From Palaemon carinicauda (lineage: Eukaryota > Arthropoda > Malacostraca > Decapoda > Palaemonidae): a stretch of 64,000 nt of DNA. The position numbers were made by a program, and so were the translations under genes. The stretch covers positions 20,799,479 to 20,863,478 of the forward strand of contig NC_090743.1 of the NCBI RefSeq assembly GCF_036898095.1, written 5' to 3'. The notes beneath the pieces were generated by a model that was not told where the DNA came from, ran no database searches, and was given only the letters and a program-made list of their open reading frames with translations. This document shows positions 24,401-39,400 of the stretch, piece by piece (position 1 is the first letter of the stretch; each line of letters begins with the position of its first letter).

Positions 24401-27400
24401 TCCGTCACAGAGGCTTAGTTCTTTCCAACAATAAAGATCTACAAGACCTCCTTAAGTCTTTTGAGACCACGAAGGAGCGTCGTTTGGTTACACATGGTTG
24501 GAATTTAGACGTGGTACTAAGATTCCTTATGTCAGACAGGTTTGAACCGCTTCAATCAGCCTCCCTGAAAGATCTCACCTTTAAGACTCTTTTCCTGATA
24601 TGCTTAACCACAGCTAAAAGAGTCAGTGAGATTCATGCCTTCAGCAAGAACATCGGATTCTCATCCGAAACGGCTACATGTTCTACAACTTGGTTTTCTA
24701 GCCAAACACGAGCTGCCTTCTCGGCCTTGACCAATATCGTTCGATATTCCAAACTTATCGCATGGTTTGAAATGAACTAGAAAGAGTATTATGTCCTGTA
24801 AGAGCTCTTAAGTTCTATTTAAAACCTTTACGAGGCCCGTCTGAAGCTTTATGGTGTTCAGTTAAGAATCCATCTTTGCCTTTGTCAGAGAATTCTTTAT
24901 CCTATTTTATCAGACTGTTAATACGAGAAGCTCATTCCCATCTGAATGAGGAAGACCAAGCTTTGCTGAAGGTAAGGACACACGAAGTTAGAGCTGTCGC
25001 AACTTCCGTGGCCTTTAAACAAAATAGATCTCTGCAAAGTATATTCGACGCAACCTATTGGAAAAGCAAATCAGTGTTCGCGTCTTTTATCTTAAGAATG
25101 TCCAGTCTCTTTACGAGAACTGCTACACTCTGGGACCATTCGTAGCAACGAGTGCAGTAGTGGTGAGGGCTCCACCACTACAATTCCCTAATTCCATAAC
25201 CTTTTTAATCTGTCTCTTGAAATGTTATTATTGTTTTGGGTTGTCCGGAAGGCTAAGAAGCCTTTCGCATCCTACTTGATTTGGCGGGTGGTCAAAGTCA
25301 TTTCTTGAGAAGCGCCTAGATTAGAGGTTTTGATGAGGACCTTTAGTATGGGTTGCAACCCTTCATACTTCAGCTCCTAGGAGTCGCTTAGCATCCTATG
25401 AGGATCGCGAGGCTCAGTAAGGAAGACGTACTTAAAAAGGCAGAGTAATTGTTCAAGTCGACTTCCTTACCAGGTACTTATTTATTTTATGTTTGTTATT
25501 TTGAATAACTGCTAAAATGAAATACGGAATACTTAGCTCATATAATGTCAACATGTAATGCTGGTCTCTACCCACCCCCCTGGGTGTGAATCAGCTATAT
25601 GATCATCGGGTAAGTTTAATATTGAAAAATTTTATTTTCCTTAGTAAAATAAATTTTTGAATATACTTACCCGATGATCATAAATTAAAGGACCCACCCA
25701 TCCTCCCCAATAGAGACCCAGTGGACAGAGGAGAAAATTGGTTCTTTGTTGACATCGAGTACTTGAGTACCTACTTGACAGATGGCGCTGTTGATGTACA
25801 CCCCCACCTGTATAGCGATCGCTGGCGTATTCCGCCCGTAGGTTTTTCTGTCGGGCAGCAGAGCTGACAGCTATATGATCATCGGGTAAGTATATTCAAA
25901 AATTTATTTTACTAAGGAAAATAACATTTTGACACCCCACATAATGCTACAGTACATTACATGCTCAAGATATTTGATATCCGTAGGTAGGCTCATAGCC
26001 CTCACAATAAGGAGTGAATTGGAGTGTAAACCCATGCTTTCTTGGAAATGCTTGTAGTTCCATAACTCTATACAAACCCTACGCTATTTATACGGGGATA
26101 TTGCTTTCGACGCAGCTGAAAGACTAGTGAGGGATAACCACCCCAACTGCTAGTTAACAGGAGGGGTGGGGGGTAGCCAGCTACCCCGCTCACTCAAACA
26201 CCTGCGCTGAGCACCCACTTTGACTTTGGCTTGGTAGAGAGTGGATGTTGCCGCTCTATCCTGTCTTTATCCTGACTTGCCATTTGATTGTTTTACGTCT
26301 GATTCTGTATTTTCTTGTTCTTAAACTGATTTTTTCGTTGTATATATATGTGAAGACATTCTCGTAATGTTTTTATACATATTCAAGCTTTTCTTTACAG
26401 TGAATGTTGCTGTTGGTGTGACTGAGTGGTACAGCAGGTTCTCAAGGGAGGAGAACCTTCTCTTACGATCTCTCCCCCCCCTTGGATTCTGTACAACCTG
26501 TAGGCTGATGGCCTTCCGAGACCTTGGCCTCTGCCATAGGGAGTCGTCATCGCGTTGATACTCCTTCTCCGGGGGAGGGCTGCTTCCGACTTTCCCAGAG
26601 CTTGATTTCGGTCTTGCTCTTCCTCGCTGACCACACTGCTCTCCCTCTTTACGTGGACGGTAGGGAGTTCCCCTGCGGGGGAACCCCTTTCCCTTTTCGC
26701 GAGTTAGGTTACTCTCCCGAATGGTTTTTTCAGTAATTAAGTCAAAATGATAACTTGGTAATTTAACTTTCAGCTCTCGTCTTCTCCTCTCTTGGGGAAC
26801 AGCGCCAGGGGTCCTTCTGCAAGCTGGCTTCAACCTCTGCAGGTAATAACCATTTCCCTTGTGTAACCTAGTATAGTATATTGTAATATACTTGTACACG
26901 TCCTCAATGCTTCCCTCGAATTGAGTATTGGGAAACATCTATACAGTATATTATGTATAATATTCCTATTTAAATTCTGAATATTCTTACTTAGACGTTC
27001 ATATGCTATCTCACAACCACTTAGGTTGCTCAGGCCGCTATCATACTCACTTTGTATTTGTTAGCGAGGTGTCAAGGTTCTCCTCTTATACAGTCCAATA
27101 CTTTACAAGGAAAACTCTGGTCAATGACTAAGCCAGTAGTCGGGCTTTCCACCCACCTAAAGGCGAGTCGTCCACATAAATAACGTAAGGTATGTTAGTG
27201 AAGGAACAAATGACAAATTTGGAAATGATTTGTATTTTTCCCTAACTATATAAACCTGTAGTTATTTATATAAATTGTTTCGCCATCACTTGTCCCCCAA
27301 TAAGTCCTGCCTGCAATCAAAAAGTGACGTAGCTCTCCGAGCTATCAGTCGATATACAGTAGGTAGCTGGTTACTCCCCTACCTACCAACTACAGTGGTT

Positions 27401-30400
27401 AGGTAGGGTTGCCACATCACATTTAAAGTCTAATGGCTACCTTCCAGCTTCACCGAAAGAATATCCACATAAATAACTACAGGTTTGTATAGTTAGGGAA
27501 AAATAAAAGTTATTACCAAATTGGTCATTTGTGATTGTATACTGGGTGCTTTTACCTTCATGATATCATTTGAAAGGGACAAGTGATCTTATATTTTCCT
27601 GTGTTAGTATTCCAAAAAGTTGATTTTTTTTCCATCTTTGGTTGGTCAACCCATTGCTTATAGAAACTGTCATGAAATTTTTGAGAAATTTGTATAATAT
27701 TAAGCATTGAAAGTGGGTCCTTTACCTCTACCAATACTGTAATGTTTATCCATCCACATACTGTATCAGTATTTCTTCTCTCCCTGTAAATGAATAGAGG
27801 GATATGGCATTAGTTTTGATTCTTGTATACCCATAAGTTATGAATGCTGTAATTCTGGAAAGTACTCTAAGGTGCCTGTAGTATGAAAAGAGAAAATAAG
27901 ATATCAGTCCAAGAATTTAAGATTTTTTTATCGTATATACTGTACAGGTATTAGAAAATATTTATCAAATTTTATTCTCTAGTCTGTCATAAAACAATTT
28001 CAATATAATACTGTTCAATTATCTATTGTTAGGTAAATTTAAATGGTCTTAAATAGTTTCGGCTTACTAATGACATATAGGTATTCAGCAGAATAATATG
28101 GAATAGTATTTACTGAGGGTCAGTTGTTTCTCAGATTTAGTGCTGTAAGTGCCTTTCCAGGCTCTTCTAACTCGTGATTCAAGAGTAGTGAGTTTTAAAG
28201 GTCGTCCTTCAGATAGGGGTATGAAAGAATAACATACTATTCAGAATCCTTTGTTGAAATGTGTACTTGTGAAGTACATAGGCTATAATTGTATTATTTG
28301 GGACTTGATTACAAATGTAGGTTCAAGTTTTAAAAGGTGGTTGATATTTATCTTTTACGTTACAGAATCCCTAGACTCTCCAAACAACGAAGAGGTTGTA
28401 TCTGCAGCAGTGTCATTAGTCGTGGGAAGTTTAAGACATGGAGTCGTTTCACTTTGTGCAAGCATTGCCCACATCCTCAGAGAAAAGGCAACGTAAGTCT
28501 TTTGTAACAAATTGTTTTAGCACTCATAGTTTTTGAATATTGCAATTTATTAATGTATAGGATGCTGTACTTACTGTAAACTGGAGAGAATGAAATTTCT
28601 AAATTTTGGAACAAAAATCATTTAAGCATAGGATATTGTATATTGAAAAAGAAAAAATATGTATCTCATTATGACTAGTGTTTAAATGCTGTTTCTATGA
28701 ACCTACATGGATGTTCATATTACTGCTTTTCTAGAAGCTTGTTTTATCGACATCCTTCAAATTTATTTTAAATTTTCCCATTTTCTTAACCTTTTTAAGC
28801 TTTCCGAAGTTCTTATTGCTATGTAATTTTTTTGGGGGTCCATCTAACTATTTTCAAGGTTTCTGTAAGATATTACTGGTTTTGTGCATACTGTATCATC
28901 TCTTCACCCTTCATAATGTCTTGATCACTTTCATTTCACAGTTCTATTACTTTATTTTTGCTGTATGGCAACATTTCTCTGTGTGGAGGATTGATATTGT
29001 GAGAGAAGCTAGGCGCCAATCTTGGGCATCTTATGTTTCCTCAGTCAATAGTAGAACACTACCATCTTTTGTATGGAGCAAAATAAAAAAGAATGCAGGC
29101 AAATTTACCCTAAACCCACCACCCGTGTTGAAGGTGAACTGTTAGCATGTGACTGAAGTAAGTGATGTTATCCCTGGCTGATCGTTTCTCAAATGTATCA
29201 TGTAAGTGTGTAGCAGCTCCTGGTCACCAGTATGGGAGCATTGAAGAAAAGAAAATTTAAAATTTTGCAACAGGAAGGGAAGAGTTGTATAATTCTCCTT
29301 TTACTGAAAGAGAATTTGATTATGCCCTTTCCACCTGTTATGATACAGCCCCTGGACGATAGAATTCCATATGCAATGATTAAACATGTACCTGTTAATA
29401 CAAAGTTGTTTATTTTAAGTATTATTAATTGAAAATATGGCAGGTTCATAGTTATTCAAGTGTTTGGGAACTAGCCATTATTTTAGGCTTTTTAAAACCG
29501 GGCAAGGGTAAATTTATAGCAGCAAACTATCGACCAATTGTATTGACATCTTGCTTATGTAAGATCATGGAGAAGATGGTCAATGCAAGACTGATGTTAT
29601 ACCTTGAAAAGAAAGGGTATCACCTATCCAGTGTGGATTCAGTAAAATGCACTCCTCAACTGATGTGTTAATACGGCTTGAGTCCTCTATTTGTGAAGAA
29701 GCCTTTGCTTCCAAACAGCACCATGTAACAGTCTTTTATAACCTTGAAAAGGCATATGATACTGCATGGAGATGTGGTATACTCAAAACCTTTCATGAAT
29801 AGGGATTAAGAGGAGAGGTACCACTGTTTATTCTTTCTTTCACAGAGTTTTTCAAGTGAGAGTGGAGAAACTCTTATCAAAGATGAAATGTCAGGAAGGA
29901 GTTCCCCAGGGTAGTGTGCTGAGTGTAACCCAATTAGCACTAGCAATTAATAGGATATCCTCAGTCATTCCTCAAGATATTCTCTCAACACTATTTGTGG
30001 ATGATCTCTCAATATCATTCGCTGGAGCTAGAATGGCAATGGTTGAGAGAAAACTACAACTTGCAATTCACAAAATTATTCAGTGGGCTGATATGAATGG
30101 GTTTAAGTTTTCAGCAAGCAAAACTACTATTGTCCATTTCTGTCGTATCCGGGGAGTACATCCAGACCCGAATATATACATGAAAGGTCAACGGATCACG
30201 TGTAGAGGAAGCTAAATTTTTAGGATTGATTTTCGATTGTAGGTTGACATGGGTTTTACACTTGAAGGCGATAAAAGGTAAATGTCTTGAGGCTCTGAAT
30301 CTTTTAAAAGTATTGTCCCATACATCATGGGGGGCCAACTGTAAAACTATTTTGAAATTGTACAAGGCCTTAATTTTTTAAAAAATTACTTATGGGTGTG

Positions 30401-33400
30401 AAATATACTCTTCAGCCACCTCAAGCCAATTAAAGATATTAAATTCAATACATTTGATTGTCCACAGGAGAGTTTAGAACCTCACCTATCCCAAGTCTCC
30501 TTGTTGATGCTGGAGAGATACCTTTAGACCATTACCAAATGTCTTCTATTATTCGGTATTGGTTTAGGTTGCAAAGACTCCCTAATTCTTTAGCCGTTCA
30601 GAGTGCAAGCCTTGTAAAGCCCTCAACATACTTTGAATTGCACCCAAAATCTTCTCAACTTTGGCTTTCGGGTGAAAGAATTATTAAACAGTCTTGATAT
30701 AATTAGAAGTAAGGTGCTACCATTTAAGATGAAATCAACCCCTCCGTGAAAATTACCAGAGATATCTTTTTGTAAATATTTTATTGGCGTTAAAAAAAAA
30801 AAAAAGCTGAATTAGAAACTAGGTCTCTTTTTATGGAACTTGTTGAAGAACACAAGGGATCTACTTTTATATTTACCGATGACTCCAAATCTGATGCTGG
30901 TGTGGGATTTGGAGTATATAGTAGTTCTTAGAACAGTAGGGGTGTACTTCCTCTAGTATCTTCCCTATTTACTGCTGAATTATATGGCATACTAACCGCT
31001 ATTGAGAAAATAGTGTTAAAAGAGGAGGGGAATTCTACTATTTATAGGGATTCAAGAAGTGTCCTTCAATCTTTAGAAGGTTTCAATTCTAGTAACCTTT
31101 AGTTGTAAAGATTTTAGAGTGGCTTTTAATTATTGGCCTAAAAGGTATAACAGTTTGATTGTGCTGGGTTCCAGCACATGTAAGTGTCAGGAAATGAAGA
31201 GGCAGATTCACTGGCAAAGAGTGCAGCAGCCAAGTTGCTACCAAGAAGGTATCCCACTCTTGGCAATGATTTTTTACCAGCAATTAAGTATTTTATTTAT
31301 AACAATTGGTAACAGCCTTGGGATAGTATGATACCCTTGACAGTTAGGCTTTTGTTGACTGAATGCCCCACTTATAGCACAGAAAGAAGTAGATGTCTGT
31401 TTGAGGCTTTGGGTGAAGATGGCAGGTTCATCCTTGCCAAGATCCTTGTCTTGTGTAGTAAGACGGTACATCCAATCAAAGAATTAGGATTATGAAATTT
31501 TAATTAACAAAGACTCACACCTCTATCAAAGGCAAAAGGCATGCTAATGTAGCTATTCAAGGATTGAAACTAGTTCGACATTGGGGACAGAAAGTATCAT
31601 GTTCCCTACCTATTCCCTCTTTAAAGATAGTATTTATAGTTCCTCCTGAATTTTGAAATCTTTATTCCAGAGATGAAATTAAGAATTTAAGAAAATGTAG
31701 AAACTAGGCTATGGATAGAATGTCAAAAGTGTCATCTTTCATATACAGTACAGTATTATCAGCTTTTCACAATTCGTGTGCTAGTTGAAAGTTCTAGTAG
31801 TTCCTACGCTTATAAAAACATGTTTGTTCTTTAAAATAAGGAATATTTTCAGCGGAGCTTTAAAGGCTGTTGATAACATGGTGAACTGGGGTGAGTAGCC
31901 CCGCTCACTTTCCTGTCAAAGAATCTTCCCTTTTCCCTTTGGCTGTACTGAGGACAGATGTAGTGTTGTGTCCTGTCCAAAGACTGTTTAATCTTTTTCT
32001 CTTACATTTTGAACGGTTGATTGTTGGCTTTGTCCTCATTATTATATAAGCAAAGCTAGATAATCATAAATGCTGGGGAAAGTGTGGACACTATATAACT
32101 TTTCTCTCCAACATCTCAAGCCACTGAAGCTTGTGTGTAAGCCCCTGGCCTGGTCTATGGGGAGTATGTGTCATGAGAACTCTGATCAACATCTGCAAGT
32201 TTTTCAGGGTTTGGTGGTGATTTGGGTTCCCCCAGTGATTACTGCTTTCCAACATACACTGGAAGCTCTCAGATTGCCATGGAGACTGCTGCTGATGAGT
32301 TTGACCTAAAGAAGGTTGCCTCATCCTTGAGTGGCGAAGAGTGGGTTCATAGACAATAGATATGTTCACAATAATGCTCAACAGAAAGCTACACATCTGC
32401 TTGCTGGTCCCAGATCAAACAGCAGTTATAGTGGATGCCTTCCAAAAGCCATGCCCCTGATTAAGGTTCAAGAGAACTACCCAAATGTCCTAAACTACTT
32501 TGCCAGCCACTCTATCAGAGGCACAAGTGAGGTGATGTCCCTGTCTCTTCATGGGTAAAGGCTATCCAGCATCTCAGAGCGAAAGGCTTTTCGTGAGAAA
32601 TGCAAGGGATATTTGTGGATACTTCTAAAAGTTTTCTGTTGGAGCCTCTTTACAACAAATTTTAGACTTCCTCGTCTACCAGTGCATAGAGAAGCACATC
32701 TCAGTCTCAGTGGTTAAGGGCTATCGCTTTGCCTTAAGCCAAGTCTATAGCACTGGATCTGTCCTATTTGTGGGAGCTGTCAATGCTCTTGAGAAGTTTT
32801 TAGCAGTCCTGCCCTCAGAGAGAACTCATAACACCTGTCTGGAACATTAAGAGTTCTTAACTCCCTGAGGATGGCTCTTATGAACCTTTAAGGCAAGTCA
32901 TCATCATCATCATCATTTATCTTGCCAACGTTGTATCCACTACAGAACGGCCTGATTACATTCGTAGAGTTCCAAATCTGTACAGATTGGTCCCTGTTCT
33001 AACCCATGAAGTATGTGGTCCATTATCTGAATGAGATGCCTACATGGGCACTCGACAGAGGGGTAAGATCTAACTGAAGAAGATTTTTTCCAGTCCTTCC
33101 AACTCTAGCTCTTGCTCGATTAAGAGTAACCCAGTCCTTTCTACAGAAGTTTTTTCCATGGGGTAAAGACTCACATAGGCTCTGGATGGCCTCACCAGGT
33201 GGGTAATGGTGTATTTCTCTCCAGCGTTCTAGGTTGTAAGTTGCTAACTCCATGGGGTCGAGGATAATGATGGTTATGAAGCTCTTTCGAGATTTCAGTC
33301 TTTGTCTAACCACTTGGTGATCATAGAGTGGGTACCTTTCATCATTCTCTTTTTTTTTTTTTATAATTTGGGTCTTAGAATAGGCTGTTTTGTAGGGCAA

Positions 33401-36400
33401 TGTTTGCTAATCTATAGTGTACTGGAAAGGTTTTAGTCTTAAGGCATCAGTAATTACAGATATGCGACATGTTTGATTGAGTTCGGCGTCAACTTATGGG
33501 AATGACAAGTATCCAAAAAGGATCTAACCTGAAGATGGCAAAACGTTTGGCCTGATACTGTTGTGAACAACTTTCGTCCTTTTGGACAGTTGTTTCGCAG
33601 ATGCTCGAACTCCCTTCTTTTGGAAGCGAAGACAACTAGTCTCCCGTTGGGACATGGCAGGCAATGCACAACGACTTTGAACTTTTCCTGAGTATAGTTT
33701 TAGTGATTTTGGAGGTTTTCTCGCGGCTTCCGTGAGAAGCTCCAGTAGGTCTGGGTACCACTCCTCTGTTGTCTCCTGTCAAGATACTAGTGTTATTCTG
33801 ACTCCCTTGGATGTTTGGATTTCGTTTAAAGCGGGACAAAGATGAAGACTGGTAAAAAATCTATTCTATTAAAATTCATCTAATATAATATACAGTATCT
33901 CAAATTCTTATTGAATTTGGAAAATCAGTTGAGAAACAAAAAAATAGCTTTAGTTTGAAATGACCACAAAATAACATTTTCAATGGGGCAGAGTTGCTCC
34001 CGTTAAACTACAAATAACTACCATACAAATACTAGGAAGCTCTAAATTTATTTGAAAATGCTGCATGGTACAATAAATGCAAAACTTCAGAATACAAGTA
34101 AAAGTATAAAAGGCAAAGTACATATTTCTTAAACTAGTAAAAGGCAGAAAGTGTTATTGACTCAGTGATGGGAAGTCTTTTTTTGTTATCAGTGGCTCAT
34201 GGATAGTGTCTGGTGATACTGGAGCCAAGAAATGCTGGCATGATATGATTGATTGGGTTGTGCTGAAGCAGTGCATTTTGAATTCTGGTGACTTAGTTAA
34301 CAAAACTGTTGCTGTATAATTTTGTTGTTGTGTATGACACTACTATACTAAGGATTGTTTTTCCACAGACTTCAACAACAGGTAGCTGATTTGGAAAAGC
34401 ATAGACTGAACTTGGAAAACAATATAAGTGGAACTACATCTGTTAATGGCAGCTGTTCAGTGCATTGCCAGTCCCCTAATTTACACAGTTTACAAGAATC
34501 TCTAGTGACGCAGAGATGTGGCTCAGCACCGGCGAGCTTCATTCCCAGTGGCCTTAAGTTTTTAAAAAGTGATTACCAAAGTAATGTAATAAGTACTCAA
34601 AATGGTGGTTCAAGACACTGTAAAGCAAATAGTGACTGTCGTGTCGTGCATGAACAAGGGAAAGGAGAGTGTAGAACGTCAAGCATCAGCATGCCTGAAG
34701 CTCATTCTAGTCTATTACCGAAGTTAATTAATGACGATAAAAAAGCAAGCTTTTCACGCGGCTCAGTTCAGGCCTCTACTCGAAGCCTCAATGTTTGCCA
34801 GAGTCTTCCTGCATCAAGTTTTGTTAGAAGAAAATATAGCACCATTAGTTTACGTAGAGTTCGGCGAAGCACAACTAACAGACAAGTACTGTACTTTACT
34901 TTACTGGCAAAACATTGTTGTGTTCACTTTGTTTAGTCATTATGTAAAACTATTAGAAGTACAGTAATTACTTTATAGTACTAGTAATTATCAAAATATT
35001 TTTTTCATCCGTAAATACACTACTGTATAGACCATTTTGAAATATAGTGTTTATGCACACAGTAGTTTAGATATTTATAAATATTGACATATCTGTGATT
35101 CTGCATTTAGAATGTTTTTTTATTCTTTCAGAAAGCTTCAAGTATTTGCAGCTCGAGCAGCTTTAATAGTTATATGAGTTTAGCCAACAGCGAGGACCAT
35201 CGTAGAAGTAGTAACAACAGTTCTTGTATAATAACAGTTGCAGAAATTCATACTCCACCAGGTCACCACGTTGTCCCAGAAAACAAAGGTGATTCATCTT
35301 GGTATTGAGTCTTAGAGCTTGTTCAGATATTTTTTCTGCATATTAGTTTTTTTTTTTTTTTCCACAATTTCATAGTTCTTGCTCGTAAGCTAGTTTGGTT
35401 TGAAAACTTTATAAATACCCTAAATGTTAGGCTTGAAGTTTTACTGATTTTTGATAGATGAACTTTCTGTATGAATATCTAGCCAGGTTTCCTAGCTTTT
35501 TAGCATCACAGTCTGATCTGTAGCCAAGATTCCTTTATTTCTTATTAGAATACTATACAGATTACTTGTATCGTTAAAGCTACAGTTTTATGCTGGTATT
35601 GATAAATTTACCTGTCACTTTGCATTTTTTATTCAATGTTTTGTAAACACACACTATTTGTCATACAACTTTTGTCATTGTCATTTGTGTATATTGAGGA
35701 CTGAATCAGTGTTCCAATGGGCTAAATTTATTTATTTCTGAATATCTAAGAAATTTTATCAAATATTAGAACATGAACAAGAAACTGAAAGTAAATCCTC
35801 AGTCGTATCAAAAAGTATAAGTAATATCTTTGGAAATATTTGAATATTTGCTTTGATTATTTTTTAACCATGTGGTTATGGTTTCTGACGTAGAAGCAAA
35901 CATGTTTAGATTAGTCTTGATATTTGTACTGTATAGTGGTGAAAAGGGTTTGTTAGAAAACCTATCTGTTTGAACTAGGGGCTTAACAGTTTGTTCAATG
36001 ATGCTCTTTTCTGTGATTTCAGAAGGAGAGGCTGTAAAACTTTTGGCTCGAACCCTGACCACTGTACTGCAGAGTGATATTAATGACCAGGAAGCATCTT
36101 GCAACGAGTCTGAAGTGGACGAGGTTAATTGTTCATCATCCTCAAAATCTAATAATAATAAGGTAAGAAGGGATATACTACTCCGGAAAATTAATTAATA
36201 CTGTACTGCACACGTGTAAAGTACTGTATGTTGTTCCCATAATAACAAACCTTAGTTTGTTTATGTGGATGTGGATTATCTTTCGGCGAAGCTGGATGGT
36301 ATCCAATAGACTAAAAGTGTGAGGTGGCAATCCTGCCTAACCGCTCGAGCAGGTAGGCCGGGATGTTGACTGGGGGGTACCCAGCCGCCTCTATATATAC

Positions 36401-39400
36401 TCAAAGCCGTGAACTGCGTCACTTTTTTCTTAAGGCTTGTAGAGAGCGTACGTCTCCTCTCTCTCCTCCAAAGGCTACCATTGACTTTGTAATCTTTTTC
36501 AGGTGTGCTTGTGCTTCTTCTAATCGCCTTCATGCGGACCTGTCCTGGGCGCGAGTGTGCTACGTGCGGTACCTTTATGTCATCGCTGGATACCATCCCG
36601 CACTCTCTGTGTCCTTCGTGGAGAAGGCATCGCAGGGGTCACCCTTTGAAGAGTGTAGGGAATGGCCTGCCTCCCATTGGGAGAAGTTTGGGTGGCGCAG
36701 AAAGAACAAGGCTAAACGCGATCTTTCTCCCTCTGGGGTGAGGAAATCGTGTTCTTCTCGCACCCCCAAACCTCTTTCTATAGCTCCTTCTCGTTCACAC
36801 TTCTGAGGGGCGATCGAGGAGGAGCTCAGACCGCTTAAATCCTTGACAACCCCTGGGTACTGGGGGGATTAGTTGCTTCCCCTAGAGGAACAATGTTCCC
36901 TCCAGCCACCAGGAAGCCATTTTCTCTTGCAGATGTGTTGCAGGTGTGGCTGTCCCTAATAGTTTCTGCATCCCCTACGAAGGAAGAGCTTCTTCGGCTT
37001 CTTCAGCTTGGTGCCAGGAAGGATCCTACTCCAGATTCCTTTACATATCTCGCTTTGGAGGTTTGCGAGGTACATCTGTCGCCCTCTCGTGGACCTGCCA
37101 TGCGTGGACGAGGCGATCGCTCGTGTTCGCCCCTCCAATAGACTCCTGCTGACGACGATCATACTCACCGTCCTGGGACATCGTCATCCATTCACCTTCA
37201 CCCTTCTGTTTCTCCCCACACAGGAACGAGTTTCTCCGTCTTCTCGTCCTTCGGGACACACTTCTTCTGATCGTCGTTCGCGACTCTGAAGATCATACAG
37301 ATCGTAGGTCATCGCGATCTCAACGGTATTCGTCTAGAAGGCGTTCTTGCTCTAGAGCTTCACGCTCACGAGACTGACGGTCTCAACGCTCTTCTCGGAG
37401 GCATTCCTTTCGAGGTAAAGTCTCACGATCGTTTTCTTCATGATCATGAGCATCTGAGTCTAGACCTAGGTTTGGACGCTCGCATTCTAGATCGCACCAA
37501 TCTAGATCAACGTTTACGCTCACGAGGACGACGTTCGCGATCGCGAGGCCAATGCTCATGTTTGCGAGCTTGGCACTCCCAATGTTCACGCTGTTCTTGA
37601 TTGGGGGCTAGACACTCCCAATCACGAACAGTATGTTCACGATCGCGAATCTTGCATTCACGAGCTAGGTCTAGACGTTCGTCGTCTAGAGGAAGAGGTA
37701 AGCGCACGCACAGTCCATCAGCACGTCGCTCCTCATCCGGTCCTTCTCCTAAACGCCCCTGGACCAAACTTGATCCTGAGACAGAACATTCTGCAGATGG
37801 GTGTCCAGCTAAGCCATCTCCTGTACCCTTTGCTACCCGGGGGGGCTTTAGCGCAGTGTTCGCTTATGCAATGCACAACAACGCGTCCTGCCATGATGTG
37901 CTCGCCAACGCTTAGAGTTGTCCCTATTCAGAGGCCCTCATTGCTGACTACGTCTGGCGTAGGCATTCTCTGAAGCAACAGGAATGCCGGAAGCTTCCTC
38001 CGTCCAGTAGGGCTCCTAGTATCTACTTGTAAATCGTGCTCATTATCACGTGAAACTCGCGATTTTGTGCACGAATCTCATAATTTCGCTTGCAAATCGG
38101 CGATTTCCTCGAGTGATTCACGAGTAGGGGTGTCAGAACCACGAGCAAGTGCGGTACCAATACCCCCGCCTCCAGCTTCTTCCAGCAGCAGGCCTATGCC
38201 CTTAACAGAAGGGTTTAAAGAGCCTCCTAATAGGTATGCTAACATGCCCATTAGCCCAGACTGTCTTCTTCACTTGACGAAAGGGCACCTGTTACCACAG
38301 AGACACTCTCCTACGTCTGCAGCTGTTCCCTCTAGGGTTCCTCCTAGAAGACGTTCTCTTCCCCCTGGATTCTCTAGGGAAACCCAGGACTTATCAAAGG
38401 GTGCTGAGCCCCCTGCATGGGTTAGTACCTTCCTAACTACCCTGCTTAGGTCCTCGGGTGTGGCTCCTCCACTGCCACAGCCCCTGACTTCCAGTCTGGG
38501 CTACTGCGCAGATTCCCTTGGAGTCTGACTCAAGCTTGTCTCATAGGAGTTCTGACCCTAGGAGACATTAGTCGGACAAGGCACGGCGATCTTCCCCATC
38601 TTGATCTAGTACTGAGGTGCCTCCACCCTCTGATCCTTATTTGTATAACCTTCCCTTTACTCTTGTGAAGGCAAAGGCAAGGGAGACCATGACTAAGAGA
38701 CAGAAGAGGAGGGTGAGAGGCATAACTCCACCGCACGCCGATCTCATTCATCCTAGAATGAGTAGGAACATTGGCTATCCCAGGGAGATCTCTGTCCACC
38801 TCTTCAACCCTCAAATAATTGAGGTAGTTCCTCCGGGCCAGAGCTCAATTTTCTTGCCTCCACCTGAGGAAGAGCCTACGGCTCTTGCAGCTGAAGCTTT
38901 GGCTATTGGTGTCCCTAAGCCCTCGCAAGTGCCTCCTTCCAACATCTTGGAGGAACACTTCCTGTGTGAAGGGAATCCAAAGACACCAAAACCAAACCCA
39001 GTAACGCCAAGGCAAGGGAAGTCCATTTGGCAGAGGCAAACAGGAGGTCCCTTGTGGCAGGTCCCTCAATGGATCCAGTTGACCACCCTGACCTACCCCA
39101 AGCTCTTTATGTGGGCCTGGAGGTAGACGAGCCATTGGACACGGATGACGAAAATCTTCCAAGAACAGCTAGTCCGAACTTTCACTCGGAACAAGACAGA
39201 CAAGAGTCGAAACGTACCTTTTGGCAGGTCCCCTCTTGCTTGAGGGCCATCAGTGGACTGTCAACTCCTGATACCACCACCCAGGAAGGGAAGGATATAG
39301 TTCTTGACAAAATCTTTGAGACCCAGAAGCCCCTTAGGACCAGTGCAGCCTTGCCCTGGTCTAAAGGTCTGACAGCTACCAAAAGGAAGGTTATCGCCCA

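Larger units (their letters stand above)
23505..25932 (+). mobile_element. DIRS retrotransposon, element B (5'-truncated)
   Basis: Starts inside RNase H, then has the tyrosine recombinase, a 3' UTR, the internal complementary region (25594-25682) and the right terminal repeat (~25735-25932). Closest relative in the window is element C (same ORF arrangement and UTR plan), but the terminal sequence differs (GATGATCAT versus AACCAGCGGG). No left terminal repeat is visible. Confidence 0.85.
28985..31680 (+). mobile_element. I-clade LINE, copy 1 (5'-truncated, with RNase H)
   Basis: Begins in the pre-RT region (AREARRQSWASYVSSVN type block), continues through RT and an RNase H remnant, and ends without a clear tail near 31680. 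A LINE RT followed by RNase H is the mark of the I group. Its sequence is close to copy 2 at 39.6-44.2 kb. Sense orientation in intron 2. Confidence 0.8.

Noticed and set aside
26321..26938. 205-codon minus-strand ORF
   Set aside because: Lies antisense inside a short DIRS derivative; composition is irregular and no homologous frame exists in other copies.
33454..33839. Minus-strand ORFs in intron 2 as a host gene
   Set aside because: Short, flanked by LINE and DIRS scraps; one piece looks protein-like but could not be assigned, so it is only noted.
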